A stretch of 64,000 nucleotides of DNA from Thermococcus alcaliphilus. GTDB lineage: Archaea > Methanobacteriota_B > Thermococci > Thermococcales > Thermococcaceae. The position numbers and the translations under genes are program-made. Where the stretch lies: the NCBI RefSeq assembly GCF_024054535.1, contig NZ_JAMXLV010000022.1, positions 62,001 to 126,000 of the forward strand, read 5' to 3'. This document shows positions 25,500 through 34,453 of this stretch, piece after piece (the first letter of the stretch is position 1; every line of letters starts with the position of its first letter). The notes below the pieces were generated by a model. The model was not told the DNA's origin, ran no database searches, and was given only the letters and a program-made list of their open reading frames with translations.

Positions 25500-25820
25500 A
25501 TGCCAAATGCAATTGAAGAGTTAACCTTATTCTTTGCCGAAGTGAGTGGAAAACTAAACACTCCAAAAAAGAGAAAGATAGCGCAGCATTTACTTGAAGA
25601 GCTTAAACAGCGTGGTGGAAGGGCAAATCCTTGGCAAATGAGCAATGAAATTATCCCAATGATAGTCAAGTTGGAGGAAACAAGTAAAATGCATGTTTAC
25701 AACGTCCTAGGGGAACTCATCGAACTGGGCCTAATTGCCAAAACTCGCTATGGCTACATACTCTCTCCTACCTTTCGAAAGAAAGTTTATCGCCTTTACA
25801 AGCTCCTCGGTGAAATTTAA
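25500..25820 (+). CDS. Small winged-helix transcriptional regulator
   Basis: Protein of 106 residues with a winged-helix pattern: KKRKIAQHLLEELKQRGGRA, KLEETSKMHVYNVLGELIEL, GLIAKTRYGYILSPTFRKKV. Family not certain (MarR/ArsR-like size). GGGTGAAAGC precedes the ATG. Preceded by two operator-like repeats. Confidence 0.7.
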   Translation: MPNAIEELTLFFAEVSGKLNTPKKRKIAQHLLEELKQRGGRANPWQMSNEIIPMIVKLEETSKMHVYNVLGELIELGLIAKTRYGYILSPTFRKKVYRLYKLLGEI

Positions 25821-25863
25821 CTGAGTTGATATCTTCAGTAGCCCAGAAGCCACTAAAGAAACC

Positions 25864-27846
25864 TCAGCGTGAAATCCTGAAGGTGACTGTGTACAGGAAC
25901 AACGACATCAACAGCAGGCCGAGAAATGATTCAACAGCCACTAATATTTGCGGGACATGACTAATCAAGTTTGGCTGAATGTTGGCGTATCCTAGGCTTG
26001 TGAAGGTGATAACACTATGGTAAAAATAATCAATCCAATCTGCTGGGACTGGTTTCCCATTAACAAGTTTAACAATTCCATTAGTACTCTTAAACAAAAA
26101 TGCAAACAACGTTATCGTGATTAAAGAAGCTATTAACGGCCTTTCAACCTTAATCCCGTATCCCGTAAGCGTTTTCATCAAAAACCAATCGTAAAGGACA
26201 GCGCGGATCTTGCTTCCCCATCCTTTTGTGAGCCTGAGTTTTCTCCTAACTTCATTCCTGCGATAGTGCATCTGAAGAGCCTCTTCGAACTTCCCCTGCT
26301 TAATGTAAAAGTAGTAAAGCTTGTTGTAAACTTCGTAAGAAGCCTCATAAAGTTTCTGAAGGTTTTCGGGAGTGTTTTCATAAAGAATATCCTTCCCCTC
26401 TTTAATGAGAGAGATGACTTTCAAATCTTCAATATCGGCTGAAGATCCTTTTTCTTTCTTGAAATTTTTGATGAAATAATTCAAAGCATTCTTCAATCGC
26501 CTTGTGTATTTTTTCTTTTCAAGCAGATGTCTATCGGGGTTCATAATGAAGCCCTCATATGGGTCAAAAATAGCAACTTTTTCTCCATTGGTAACATAAT
26601 AAAAGAGTCCTCTTTCTGTGAGTTCGTTTGCTAGTTTCTCATTTACATCCTGAAGTTTTTCCAAACTGATGACTTTTTTCATTTTTACAAACTCTGCAAC
26701 TATCTCATTAATCTCCATAAAGGTATCTTTGTTGAAGAGGACAGCATCTCTTAAGGTGGGCGTTTGATCAACATAGGAATTGTGAAGATTAGTGTATTCA
26801 AGGCTTGCCCTGGTAAAGTTTGTGGCTGGGCTAACTAACACAGCATGAAGGTTAGCATATTCAAGACGTGTGTCTTCAAGATTAGCATATTCAAGACGTG
26901 CTCCCTCAAGATCGGCATGTTCAAGATGTGCAGATTTAAGATTAGCATTTTCGAGGTGAGCCATATTAAGATCAGCACGCTCAAGACTTGCGTTGGGAAG
27001 AATAGCATTTTTAAGACTTGCCTTGATAAGGTTGGCATTTTTAAGATTTGCCCACCAAAGATTAGCATGTTCGAGGTTGGCGCTATTGAGATTAGCATTT
27101 TCAAGATTTGAACCTCCAAGATCGGCATTTTTAAGATTTGCCTTGCGAAAATCAGCATGCTTAAGATCCGCAACACGAAGATCGGCATTTTCAAGATTTG
27201 CTTCAGTAAGATTAGCATTTTTAAAACTGGTCTCCGTAAGATTAGCATGTTCAAGGTGAGCCCAACTAAGATTAGCACCATCAAGCTCTGCACCACTAAG
27301 ATTAGTATTTTCAAGATGTGCAGATTTAAGATTAGCATTTTCAAGATTTGCTTCAGTAAGATTAGCATGCTTAAGATGAGCCCAACTAAGATTAGCATGT
27401 TCAAGGTAAGCTTCTTCAAGATCGGCATCGTTAAGATCTGCCACACGAAAATCAGCATATTCAAGATCTGCACCATTAAGAATAGCATGTTCGAGGATTG
27501 CCTTGAGAAAAGTAGCATTTTTAAGATTTGCCCAGCTAAGATCCGCATTTTCAAGATTTGAACCTTCAAGATCAGCATTTTTAAGATTTGCCTCAGTAAG
27601 ATCGGCATTTTTAAGATTTGCCATAACAAGATAAGCGCGTTCAAGGTGAACTTCTTCAAGATCAGCCTCCTTAAGGTAAATCCCCATAATCCGATAGTTT
27701 TTTAGCTCTTTTATTTGTTCTTCACTTGGTGTTTTTCCATCTTCTGGTTTGTGCCAGTAACAGTACTCTTCTCCAGGCAGAGCTTCAAGGGGGCATTCCC
27801 ATTCCTCGCCATTTTCAAGCTTCATCTTAAACTTGCACTTTGACAT
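25864..27846 (-). CDS. Pentapeptide-repeat protein fused to a two-TM ion channel
   Basis: Protein of about 660 residues. N-terminal zinc-binding-like segment (CPLEALPGEEYCYWH), then roughly 300 residues of pentapeptide repeats A(N/D)LxX forming a right-handed beta-helix, a helical region, and a C-terminal pore module: RPLIASLITITLFAFLF, a P-loop SVITFTSLGYANIQPN that replaces the potassium filter TxGYG by TSLGYA, and a second membrane helix. Probably a cation channel with a cytoplasmic beta-helix; ion selectivity is uncertain. ATG 27846 is chosen because GGTGGGGATGAA precedes it. The repeats also create a highly repetitive DNA tract. Confidence 0.85.
   Translation of the reverse strand: MSKCKFKMKLENGEEWECPLEALPGEEYCYWHKPEDGKTPSEEQIKELKNYRIMGIYLKEADLEEVHLERAYLVMANLKNADLTEANLKNADLEGSNLENADLSWANLKNATFLKAILEHAILNGADLEYADFRVADLNDADLEEAYLEHANLSWAHLKHANLTEANLENANLKSAHLENTNLSGAELDGANLSWAHLEHANLTETSFKNANLTEANLENADLRVADLKHADFRKANLKNADLGGSNLENANLNSANLEHANLWWANLKNANLIKASLKNAILPNASLERADLNMAHLENANLKSAHLEHADLEGARLEYANLEDTRLEYANLHAVLVSPATNFTRASLEYTNLHNSYVDQTPTLRDAVLFNKDTFMEINEIVAEFVKMKKVISLEKLQDVNEKLANELTERGLFYYVTNGEKVAIFDPYEGFIMNPDRHLLEKKKYTRRLKNALNYFIKNFKKEKGSSADIEDLKVISLIKEGKDILYENTPENLQKLYEASYEVYNKLYYFYIKQGKFEEALQMHYRRNEVRRKLRLTKGWGSKIRAVLYDWFLMKTLTGYGIKVERPLIASLITITLFAFLFKSTNGIVKLVNGKPVPADWIDYFYHSVITFTSLGYANIQPNLISHVPQILVAVESFLGLLLMSLFLYTVTFRISR
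26840..27660 (-). repeat. Coding tandem repeat (15-bp unit) of the pentapeptide domain
   Basis: The plus strand shows variants of AAGATTAGCATTTTC every 15 or 30 bp, interleaved with TTTGC/TGTGC codons. The periodicity follows the five-residue protein repeat and nucleotide identity between distant copies is high, which suggests recent expansion or gene conversion. Confidence 0.8.
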
Positions 27847-27970
27847 TTCATCCCCACCATTGGGTAAGCCACAACTTATCAAAAATTGGTTATTCATGAT
27901 TTTAACCTTTTTGTGATTAAGCATAATGCTTTTGACTAATAGCAGTTTAACCTACTTATGGGAGGCACTT

Positions 27971-28871
27971 ATGAGTTGCAAAGCTAACAGAGAGGAAATT
28001 GAAAAGATAGCTTCAGAAGCTGTTGCCCATTATGTGGAAGAATACAAAAAGTCTCAGTTTATCGTAACTCCTGATTTTAGGGACATTCACATTGAAGAGA
28101 TGATAACTCCGCTTGAAAAGTATTCGATTGTTCCGTCCGATTAGGGGTGGTTCAGTCCCTCCCCAGTGGGTTCTTTATTCAAAACTTGCAAATTGTGGGG
28201 AGTATGCGAAAGTTTTTGTTTATCTTATGAATAAAAAAGGAATCCCCTCAAGAGTTGTAGCAACGCTGGGAGGAGATCACGCTTGGGCAGAATATTACGT
28301 TGGAAAACACAAAATAATTTTTGACCCAAGCAATCCTAATAACCCAGTAATAACGGATACAAAATCATTTGGTCGAAATAGGAATTTTTCCTACGTAATA
28401 GCCTATGAGATCCCCACTTCAAGCTCGGCCTATGTCTTCTTTAATTCTCGAAGCTGGGATGATGTTTCAGGTGAGTACATAAATCGAGGCGAATTAGTTG
28501 TTCAAGTGTTACACAAGGGGACACCTGTTGTAAATGCTAATGTTGAAATCCAGAGTACATATTTGATGGAAAACTTCCCAGAGAGGTACAAAAACCCAAT
28601 ACACGTTTTAAATAAAACGACCACAAAAAATGGGTCTGTACTATTTGAATTAGGCCCAGCAAAATACAAAATTGTGGCTGAGAAATGCTTCATTTTTCTT
28701 TGCTGGAAAGGCGAAGCGATAAAAAATGTTTCATCAGACTCAAGGACCTATGTAACAGTTGAACTGAAAATTGATTATGTAAGAACACTATTCAACGCAC
28801 TACTTGTATTGTTTGGTGTGGCAATTTTAGCAAAGCTACTCCACAAAAGATATTTGGATAAACATCCATAA
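27971..28871 (+). pseudogene. Transglutaminase-like membrane protein, frameshifted
   Basis: Two overlapping frames encode one protein. Frame one from ATG 27971 (GGGAGGCACTT upstream) gives MSCKANREEIEKIASEAV... and stops at 28144. The second, +1 relative, gives RGGSVPPQWVLYSKLANCGE..., with the transglutaminase triad Cys (LANCGEYAKVFVYL), His (GGDHAWAEYY) and Asp (IIFDPSNPNN), and a C-terminal membrane anchor (NALLVLFGVAILAKLL). The shift lies between 28113 and 28144. It may be a true mutation, a sequencing error or, less likely, programmed frameshifting. A gene on the element that has decayed would fit. Confidence 0.7.
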
Positions 28872-28889
28872 TGAAAAAGGTGAACCCGC

Positions 28890-29321
28890 ATGACGTACTG
28901 GCTCTGCATAACAAATAGGGATAACTGGAAAGTTATTAAGGAGAAGAACGTTTGGGGAGTTCCAAAGAGGCACAAGAATACTATTGCAAAGGTTAAGCCT
29001 GGCGATAAGCTTGTAATTTATGTGAAGCAGGAGAGGAAAGATAAGCAAATCCTCGAGCCTAAGATCGTTGGAATTTTTGAAGTCGTAAGTGAGCCCTATG
29101 AGGATTCAACGAGAATTTTCAAAAGCCCTCCTCACTTAAACGAGACTTATCCCTTGAGGGTCAAAATCAAGCCGATGAAACTTGGCGAGGTTGAGTTCAA
29201 GCCATTAATTCCAAAACTAAAGTTCATCACAAACAAGAAGAAGTGGAGCGGGCACTTAATGGGAAAAGCAATGAGGGAAATTCCAGAAGAAGATTACAAG
29301 CTCATTGAAAACATGTTGTGA
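28890..29321 (+). CDS. EVE domain protein (UPF0310)
   Basis: Protein of 143 residues. N-terminal [20 protein letters not shown], central [12 protein letters not shown], and C-terminal [20 protein letters not shown] are those of EVE/UPF0310 proteins, a PUA-related fold that binds modified bases in DNA or RNA. EVE domains are common in restriction and defence contexts, which fits a mobile element. The start is preceded by GGTGAACCCGC. Confidence 0.85.
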   Translation: MTYWLCITNRDNWKVIKEKNVWGVPKRHKNTIAKVKPGDKLVIYVKQERKDKQILEPKIVGIFEVVSEPYEDSTRIFKSPPHLNETYPLRVKIKPMKLGEVEFKPLIPKLKFITNKKKWSGHLMGKAMREIPEEDYKLIENML

Positions 29322-29380
29322 TGGAAATAAGTAATTCATAAATTAATAATAAATGGGCACGATCTTTCTTGTGTCTGTCA

Positions 29381-29837
29381 CTGTCCCATATGTCCCATTC
29401 ACATAAATAACACAAAATGACGTACATAATAACAAAAAACATAACACCATAAACACCCACGCAATACGCACAAACGTACATCAAAACCATAACAAAAAGT
29501 ACTGTCCCACCCATACCTTATGCTCAAAATGATACAACACAACGTTACCAACCAAGCATAAAACCACACTACTTTGACAAAACTATTACAGGACAGTGTA
29601 ACAACATCCCGCTGTCCCACAATAAAAATAAAACAATACATTACAAATTTCCCCCTTATTTATGCAGCCACGCCCCTTTCATTAAAAGTTTTGTAACTTT
29701 CTGTTTTACAGTCGAGGCAAAGTCTGCTGGGACAGACGGGACAGATGGGACAGCAGTAAAAATCAACACAAAAATTTTTTCGGGACAGGGGTAGGGGCCC
29801 TGCTCTGTCCCAACTGTCCCAACCGTCCCACTGTCCC
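29381..29837. repeat. GGGACAG/CTGTCCC iteron array, candidate replication origin
   Basis: Ten exact copies of CTGTCCC or its complement begin at 29381, 29502, 29612, 29729, 29738, 29747, 29782, 29805, 29814 and 29831, plus one-mismatch copies at 29390, 29590 and 29823. Within clusters the spacing is 9 bp (one 8). Three GGGACAG copies (29729-29753) face four CTGTCCC copies (29805-29837) across an AT-rich stretch. No credible gene covers 29322-30304. Position beside MCM supports an origin. Confidence 0.7.
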
Positions 29838-29954
29838 AAAACCCATTAATGCGAAGTTTATGTATGTCAAGTGCCCTCTCAGTTCATAATGGGAAGTAAG
29901 TGTTGGGGGTAGGGATCAAAACTCGTTCAAAATTGTTGTTGGTGACAATTCCCC

Positions 29955-30023
29955 TTTTGTCCGCATGTGAGGTTTGTGAGTGAAAGATTGTGATTTTCTC
30001 ACAAATGTTTTTTGCGGACAAAT
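29955..30023. repeat. Long imperfect inverted repeat upstream of MCM
   Basis: Outer arms TTTGTCCGCA (29956-29965) and TGCGGACAAA (30013-30022) are perfect; inner arms TTTGTGAG (29973-29980) and CTCACAAA (29998-30005) are perfect; the 7-nt middles do not pair and the loop is 17 nt. It could extrude as a cruciform, fold in RNA, or bind an initiator. It lies 115 bp after the iteron cluster. Confidence 0.65.
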
Positions 30024-30304
30024 AGCGTATTGTAATTAATTTAATTTGAACGGAGAGGGAGTTTTTCTTGGAACTACCAAAAACGATGGAAACCTTCGAG
30101 GGATTATTCAGTTGGGTGGGCTTTTCTTGAACAAAAATGGCTCATCAATCGTGTTATTAGTTATCAGATAAGTATTAAAGCTCAACTGCCAGAAAAAGGT
30201 TCAGAGAAAGCTTTTTCATAAGGGAAAGTTTAGGAATAATATGTTAGTGTAATTAGTGTAAGGGATCGAGAGAATAAACATAGGAGGATTAAACCTCATG
30301 AGAA

Positions 30305-30490
30305 ATGACCAAAAAAAACCAGAAATTAAAGATTCTTTCAAATCCTTCTCTTAACAACACTGGAATTAAACAGATACTAAAAAGCATCACAAAAAATGGA
30401 ATCAAAAATCTGGTTAATTTTGTGCTTGATATCTCGAGTAGGACAGCAGAAAGTGAAAGCTCAATAAGCAAGCATGAGAGTTATTATTAA
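30305..30490 (+). CDS. Possible small basic protein
   Basis: Frame of 61 residues, Lys/Asn/Ser-rich (ILSNPSLNNTGIKQILKSIT). AGGAGG lies at 30281-30286, which is 18 nt before this ATG and 11 nt before an out-of-frame ATG at 30298 that opens only an 18-codon frame. No family recognised. Weakly supported. Confidence 0.3.
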   Translation: MTKKNQKLKILSNPSLNNTGIKQILKSITKNGIKNLVNFVLDISSRTAESESSISKHESYY

Positions 30491-30534
30491 ACTCTTGTTG
30501 ATTTTTGTCGTTCATTCAATTAATTATCATGATT

Positions 30535-30572
30535 GTTGCAATTTCGTGCAACTAATTTTATTCTTATGCAAC
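30535..30572. promoter_or_regulatory. TGCAAC half-sites upstream of MCM
   Basis: GTTGCA (30535-30540) and TGCAAC (30547-30552) form a 6-bp inverted repeat with a 6-bp spacer; a third TGCAAC begins 20 bp later at 30567. The sites sit 27-64 bp before the MCM start and could be an operator or part of the origin. Confidence 0.5.
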
Positions 30573-30598
30573 TGACCAGTATGCATGGGGGGTACAAC

Positions 30599-33172
30599 AT
30601 GACACTCGTGAAATTCAACTCAAAAAAAGGAGAAACGGATGTAATGAATGGGGGGATACCCCCTACTGAGTACGGTGCAAATTTTCACCCAGTGCACCAT
30701 AAGCTGGTTATTGAAAATGAAGATAGGAGAAGTTCACCAAACCAAAAGGTGCAGAATGGTGCAGAGTTTTTGGAAATTGTGCAGGAATATGAAGACTTTA
30801 AAAGAGTCATTGATAAACTGTATTCAGGACTTCCTCTGAAGAAGAAGTATGAGGTCCTACCGATAATAGCTCTCTTGCTCACTGATCAACCTCTTACTAA
30901 GGAAGAAGTGAAGTCAAGGATTTCAGATTTGATCATTGACTTTCAGTTACCATACCACGAAGGGACAATCAGAAACTCATTGTCAATTCTTTCAAGAAAA
31001 GAAATGAGCAATTTTATCCGAGAAATTAACGAGCTTGGGATCAAAAGATATGAGTTAATTCCCAAAGTCAAGAATTATTTGATCAGACTCCTTATGAATA
31101 AGAGTAACGAACAGCAACCAAGCGATGGAAACTTACTCACACTTGCTGAAGAATTCTTTAAGAGAGTAGTTAATGAGGATGGACATAAGGGTTACGTTGA
31201 ACAACTGAAAGAGAATATTGTAATTAAGGGCAAGAAAGAGTTGATTATTGATTATGAAGACCTGGTATCATATGCCCCAGAACTTGCTGAAAAACTCATC
31301 GATACCCCAGAGAACATTTTAAGCGTACTAAAAGAAGGATTAAAAGTTGTTTTTGATGAAGAGCTCCCAGGGGTTAAATTTCCAGATGTTGAAGTGAGAG
31401 TCAGAAACTTGATTAAAACCCTAAAACCAGCGGAAATTGACTTTAAAAAGTTTAATGAGAAGTTTATCCAAGTTAAGGGCATTGTTGGGATGATATCACA
31501 GCCCGAACCGTTTATCACAAAGGCAAAGTTCGTTTGTAGGAAATGTGGTTATGAGATGATAGTTCCTCAAAAATATCACTACGATTACTTATTAAAACCC
31601 GAAGAATGCTTGGCGTGTAGCTCGAAAGACATCATGCTCGATAAAGCTGAATCGGACTATGAAAACTTCCAAATATTGAGAGTTCAAGACCCTCCAGATG
31701 AACTTAAACCTGGAGAATCTCCAAAATTCTTGGAGGTGATTTTAACTGGGGACTTAATTGATAGCACAACCCCTGGTGACCAGATTCTCGTTACTGGAGT
31801 TTTAAAAATGATACAGCACAAAAACGAACGAGATCAAAAACAAAAACCAGTTTTAATAGCAAATTACATTGAGTCCTTCAGAAAAAATATTGAAGAAATC
31901 GAGCTTTCAAAAGAAGATGTTGAAAGGATTGTCAAGGAAGCTAAGAGAGAGGATTTTGTGGAGAGATTAATTGATAGCATTGCACCTGAGTTAGTTGGAG
32001 AACAAATGAGGATGGTCAAAAAGGGAATACTGCTGTCCCTACTTGGGAGCAGTCCCTTGAGGATAAAAGGCAAAGTGAAGAGGAGCAATATTCATATTCT
32101 TATCATTGGAGATCCAGGTCTTGGGAAAAGTGAACTGCTTAACCGTATTGCTGAAATTGCCCCGAGAGCTGTTGTTGCAAGTGCAGAGGGGGTCTCAAAG
32201 GCGGGATTTACTGCTGCAGTTGTTTATGATGAGCTAGCCAGACGATGGGTTGTTGAAGCTGGTGTAATGGTTCTTGCTGATGGGGGCTATGCTCTGCTGG
32301 ATGAGCTTGAGAAGATGAACGATGAAGATAGGAGCGCTATTCATAGGGCCATGGAACAAGGAGTTGTCGAGATCCACAAGGCAGGTGTTAATGCCACTTT
32401 GAGGGCAAATGCCACTGTTATTGCGGTTGCGAATCCTCAATATGGTGTCTGGAACTTTAACAAGCCTTTAATTGAGCAGATTCCATTACCACCTACACTT
32501 TTGGACCGTTTCGATTTGATATTCCCCCTAATAACAATCACTGAGGTTAAAGAGAGGGAAAAATTGTTGAAGGAGATTTATGGATCAATGATAGGTCAAA
32601 ATAACCAAGAGAGTAACTATTATGATGCTGAGTTTATCAGAAAATTCATTGTTTATGCGAGAAAAACCGTGAACCCTGTTTTGAGTGAAGAAACGTTCAA
32701 AAAACTATTGGAGTATGATAAAACTCTGTTTAAGAGGCTTAAAAAGGTGGGTGGTAGTTTAAAGCTCCCGATAAGTTTCCGACAGTTCGAATCTCTCATT
32801 AGGCTGAGTTTAGCTCATGCGAGACTGAACTTAAGGGAGAAAACTACTGAGGAGGATGCTAAAGCGGCAATTGAACTTTATGAATGGTGTTTCAGGAGAC
32901 TAGTACCAGAAGAAGAGCTTGATGTGCTTGTCATCACACATGGGAAGAGTACAGAGATGTTGGCCTTGGAGAATAAAGTAATGGAGCTGGTGAAGCTTCT
33001 CGACACTGGAGAAGGAGTTCGAGAAGACGAGGTAGTTGAGGAGATTGTGAGAGAAACTTCTGAATTCTCGAAGAGGGAAATCAAGGATGTCTTTGACAGA
33101 TTGCATAGTGAGGGGAAGCTAAGCTTTTTGGGATTTAGGGGCAGTGTACGGTGGTGGAAAGCGAGAGAATAA
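30599..33172 (+). CDS. mcm: Divergent MCM replicative helicase of the element
   Basis: MCM-family AAA+ helicase of 857 residues from ATG 30599, 5 nt after GGGGGGT. N-terminal region has a helical/winged-helix-like extension absent from ordinary MCM (about 70-170), then the OB region with zinc ribbon CRKCGYEM...CLACSS. AAA+ motifs: Walker A GDPGLGKSELLNRIAEIAPR, Walker B GGYALLDELEKM, sensor region VIAVANPQYG, arginine finger LLDRFDLIF. The C-terminus ends in a winged helix (EFSKREIKDVFDRLHSEGKL). Expected to unwind the element's own DNA; the adjacent iterons support a self-replicating module. Confidence 0.95.
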   Translation: MTLVKFNSKKGETDVMNGGIPPTEYGANFHPVHHKLVIENEDRRSSPNQKVQNGAEFLEIVQEYEDFKRVIDKLYSGLPLKKKYEVLPIIALLLTDQPLTKEEVKSRISDLIIDFQLPYHEGTIRNSLSILSRKEMSNFIREINELGIKRYELIPKVKNYLIRLLMNKSNEQQPSDGNLLTLAEEFFKRVVNEDGHKGYVEQLKENIVIKGKKELIIDYEDLVSYAPELAEKLIDTPENILSVLKEGLKVVFDEELPGVKFPDVEVRVRNLIKTLKPAEIDFKKFNEKFIQVKGIVGMISQPEPFITKAKFVCRKCGYEMIVPQKYHYDYLLKPEECLACSSKDIMLDKAESDYENFQILRVQDPPDELKPGESPKFLEVILTGDLIDSTTPGDQILVTGVLKMIQHKNERDQKQKPVLIANYIESFRKNIEEIELSKEDVERIVKEAKREDFVERLIDSIAPELVGEQMRMVKKGILLSLLGSSPLRIKGKVKRSNIHILIIGDPGLGKSELLNRIAEIAPRAVVASAEGVSKAGFTAAVVYDELARRWVVEAGVMVLADGGYALLDELEKMNDEDRSAIHRAMEQGVVEIHKAGVNATLRANATVIAVANPQYGVWNFNKPLIEQIPLPPTLLDRFDLIFPLITITEVKEREKLLKEIYGSMIGQNNQESNYYDAEFIRKFIVYARKTVNPVLSEETFKKLLEYDKTLFKRLKKVGGSLKLPISFRQFESLIRLSLAHARLNLREKTTEEDAKAAIELYEWCFRRLVPEEELDVLVITHGKSTEMLALENKVMELVKLLDTGEGVREDEVVEEIVRETSEFSKREIKDVFDRLHSEGKLSFLGFRGSVRWWKARE

Positions 33173-33349
33173 CACCTATTCCTCTTTAAAGGTTCCATTT
33201 TATTCCGTAACGAGCCAGTAACTTGAATAGTGTACTTAAAATGGCTTTCTCTGGAAGAGGGGAATTGAGACTGAACTGTAAACCAAGAACTTCCAGGGCT
33301 TCTTTTTGCTGCGAAAAATTAATCAAATTAAGAAAGCTAACTTGGAGAT

Positions 33350-33775
33350 ATGAAGTTGATTAACAAAAAAGAGATCCCAGCTGATTTAGCAATAAAAGAA
33401 GTCATTAACGACTTATTGAAGGTCTTTCTTATGAATCCCTACATAAAACGACCTCACATTTTGGTAAGAGGAAGAGAAAAGCTATTTATTCTTGACAGGA
33501 CTTGGTATGTTCTCCAAGAGGTCGTCGAAATTCTTGCCAACAAACGGATCCAAATTAAAGAATATTATGGGGAAGTTAATGAAATTCCAGGGTTGAACGA
33601 TAAATATGAGAGTTTTAAGGTTTCTGGAAACGAAGCGAGAAAATTCAGTCAAAGAGAACTCGAAAAGCTATTTAAAGAGTGTTTAAAATCCAACGGAGCC
33701 ATAATTAGCTTAAAAACTGAAGAGCAAGAGGCCATTATCTTCATTCCCATTCGAAAAGACTTGGAATGGATTTAA
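33350..33775 (+). CDS. Unknown element protein, 141 residues
   Basis: Basic soluble protein without recognised domain. N-terminal half contains YIKRPHILVRGREKLFILDR; C-terminal half ends in SLKTEEQEAIIFIPIRKDLE. CTTGGAGAT lies just before the ATG. The 177 bp between it and mcm holds no gene; a CCTTTAAAGG palindrome is at 33183-33192. Confidence 0.6.
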   Translation: MKLINKKEIPADLAIKEVINDLLKVFLMNPYIKRPHILVRGREKLFILDRTWYVLQEVVEILANKRIQIKEYYGEVNEIPGLNDKYESFKVSGNEARKFSQRELEKLFKECLKSNGAIISLKTEEQEAIIFIPIRKDLEWI

Positions 33776-33807
33776 ATTTAATTCGCAAGATTAAATATTA
33801 TCATACA

Positions 33808-33841
33808 AGCCACAACATAATGCCCGTGTGGCTCTTTTTTT
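33808..33841 (+). terminator. Hairpin plus T-run
   Basis: AGCCACA (33808-33814) and TGTGGCT (33827-33833) form a 7-bp stem with a 12-nt loop, followed by CTTTTTTTT. It would end transcription from the 33350 gene and lies just before the next ribosome binding site. Confidence 0.6.
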
Positions 33842-33869
33842 AACAACTTGGAGGAGGTGATAGGAGCTT

Positions 33870-34370
33870 TTGGAAGACCTTCTTAAAGATAAAGGAGTTT
33901 TGCTCTTTGCAAGCGACCCAAAAGCCTTCGAAACAGTGCTAAAGTATGCAAGAAGCGCAGAAGAGGAAGTGCTGAACCTCAAAAGACTGCTCGGCTTTGC
34001 TTTCAAGGAGGAGCTTGAGAAAATTCCCGAAAAAGCCGTTAAAGTCCTTGCAAAGCAGGGCGCCCACATAAGGCAGGTTTACGCCCTCGAAATGGGCGAA
34101 AACTACTTGGTTGAGACTTTCAAAGACGTCACGGAGCTCACAATTGTAGTTGGACTAAAAAGAGACGCGGACGTTGCAGACCTCATGAACACACTCCCAA
34201 TAAGAGTGCTGAAGTTGATCGGCTATGGTATCGAAAGGATCGAGAAAACCGATAATGAAATTGAAATTGTATGCAGGAAGGGCAGGATAGTCTTAAGCGG
34301 TGGAATAATGCTCCACGGCTGGATCAAAGGATTTGAAGGGTTCATCTTCTGGTCCGAAAAGTTCGAGTGA
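33870..34370 (+). CDS. Unknown element protein, 166 residues
   Basis: TTG start behind GGAGGAGGTGATAGGA. Helical N-terminal part (ALKYARSAEEEVLNLKRLLG-like region, residues about 20-45), central beta-rich part (ENYLVETFKDVTELTIVVGL) and a C-terminal LHGWIKGFEGFIFWSEKFE. No family recognised. A T-rich tract follows the stop (34376-34396), a likely terminator. Confidence 0.6.
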   Translation: MEDLLKDKGVLLFASDPKAFETVLKYARSAEEEVLNLKRLLGFAFKEELEKIPEKAVKVLAKQGAHIRQVYALEMGENYLVETFKDVTELTIVVGLKRDADVADLMNTLPIRVLKLIGYGIERIEKTDNEIEIVCRKGRIVLSGGIMLHGWIKGFEGFIFWSEKFE

Positions 34371-34398
34371 CTCTCTTTTTCTTTTTTTATTTTTTAGC

Positions 34399-34420
34399 AA
34401 TGCGTTCAAAATCACGCATT
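34399..34420. promoter_or_regulatory. AATGCGT/ACGCATT inverted repeat before the DUF835 gene
   Basis: Perfect 7-bp arms with an 8-bp spacer, about 35 bp before the probable ATG and just upstream of a TATA-like AAAATTTAAAAAA. Candidate operator. Confidence 0.5.
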
Positions 34421-34453
34421 CAAGGAGAAAATTTAAAAAAAGCCAGTAGTAAC

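Noticed and set aside
26835-27659. Long alternative frames on both strands through the pentapeptide region
   Set aside because: They are by-products of the 15-bp coding periodicity, with Leu/Ile/Met-rich repetitive translations and no ribosome binding sites.
26840-27660. Regularly repeated AAGATTAGCA-type units that could suggest a CRISPR or minisatellite
   Set aside because: Units are 15 bp, without unique spacers, in a continuous minus-strand frame of A(N/D)LxX pentapeptides. It is coding repeat DNA.
29302-29641. Two overlapping minus-strand frames rich in Cys, Val, Tyr and Phe
   Set aside because: They arise from the G-poor, C/A-rich plus strand over the iteron region, overlap each other and lack ribosome binding sites.
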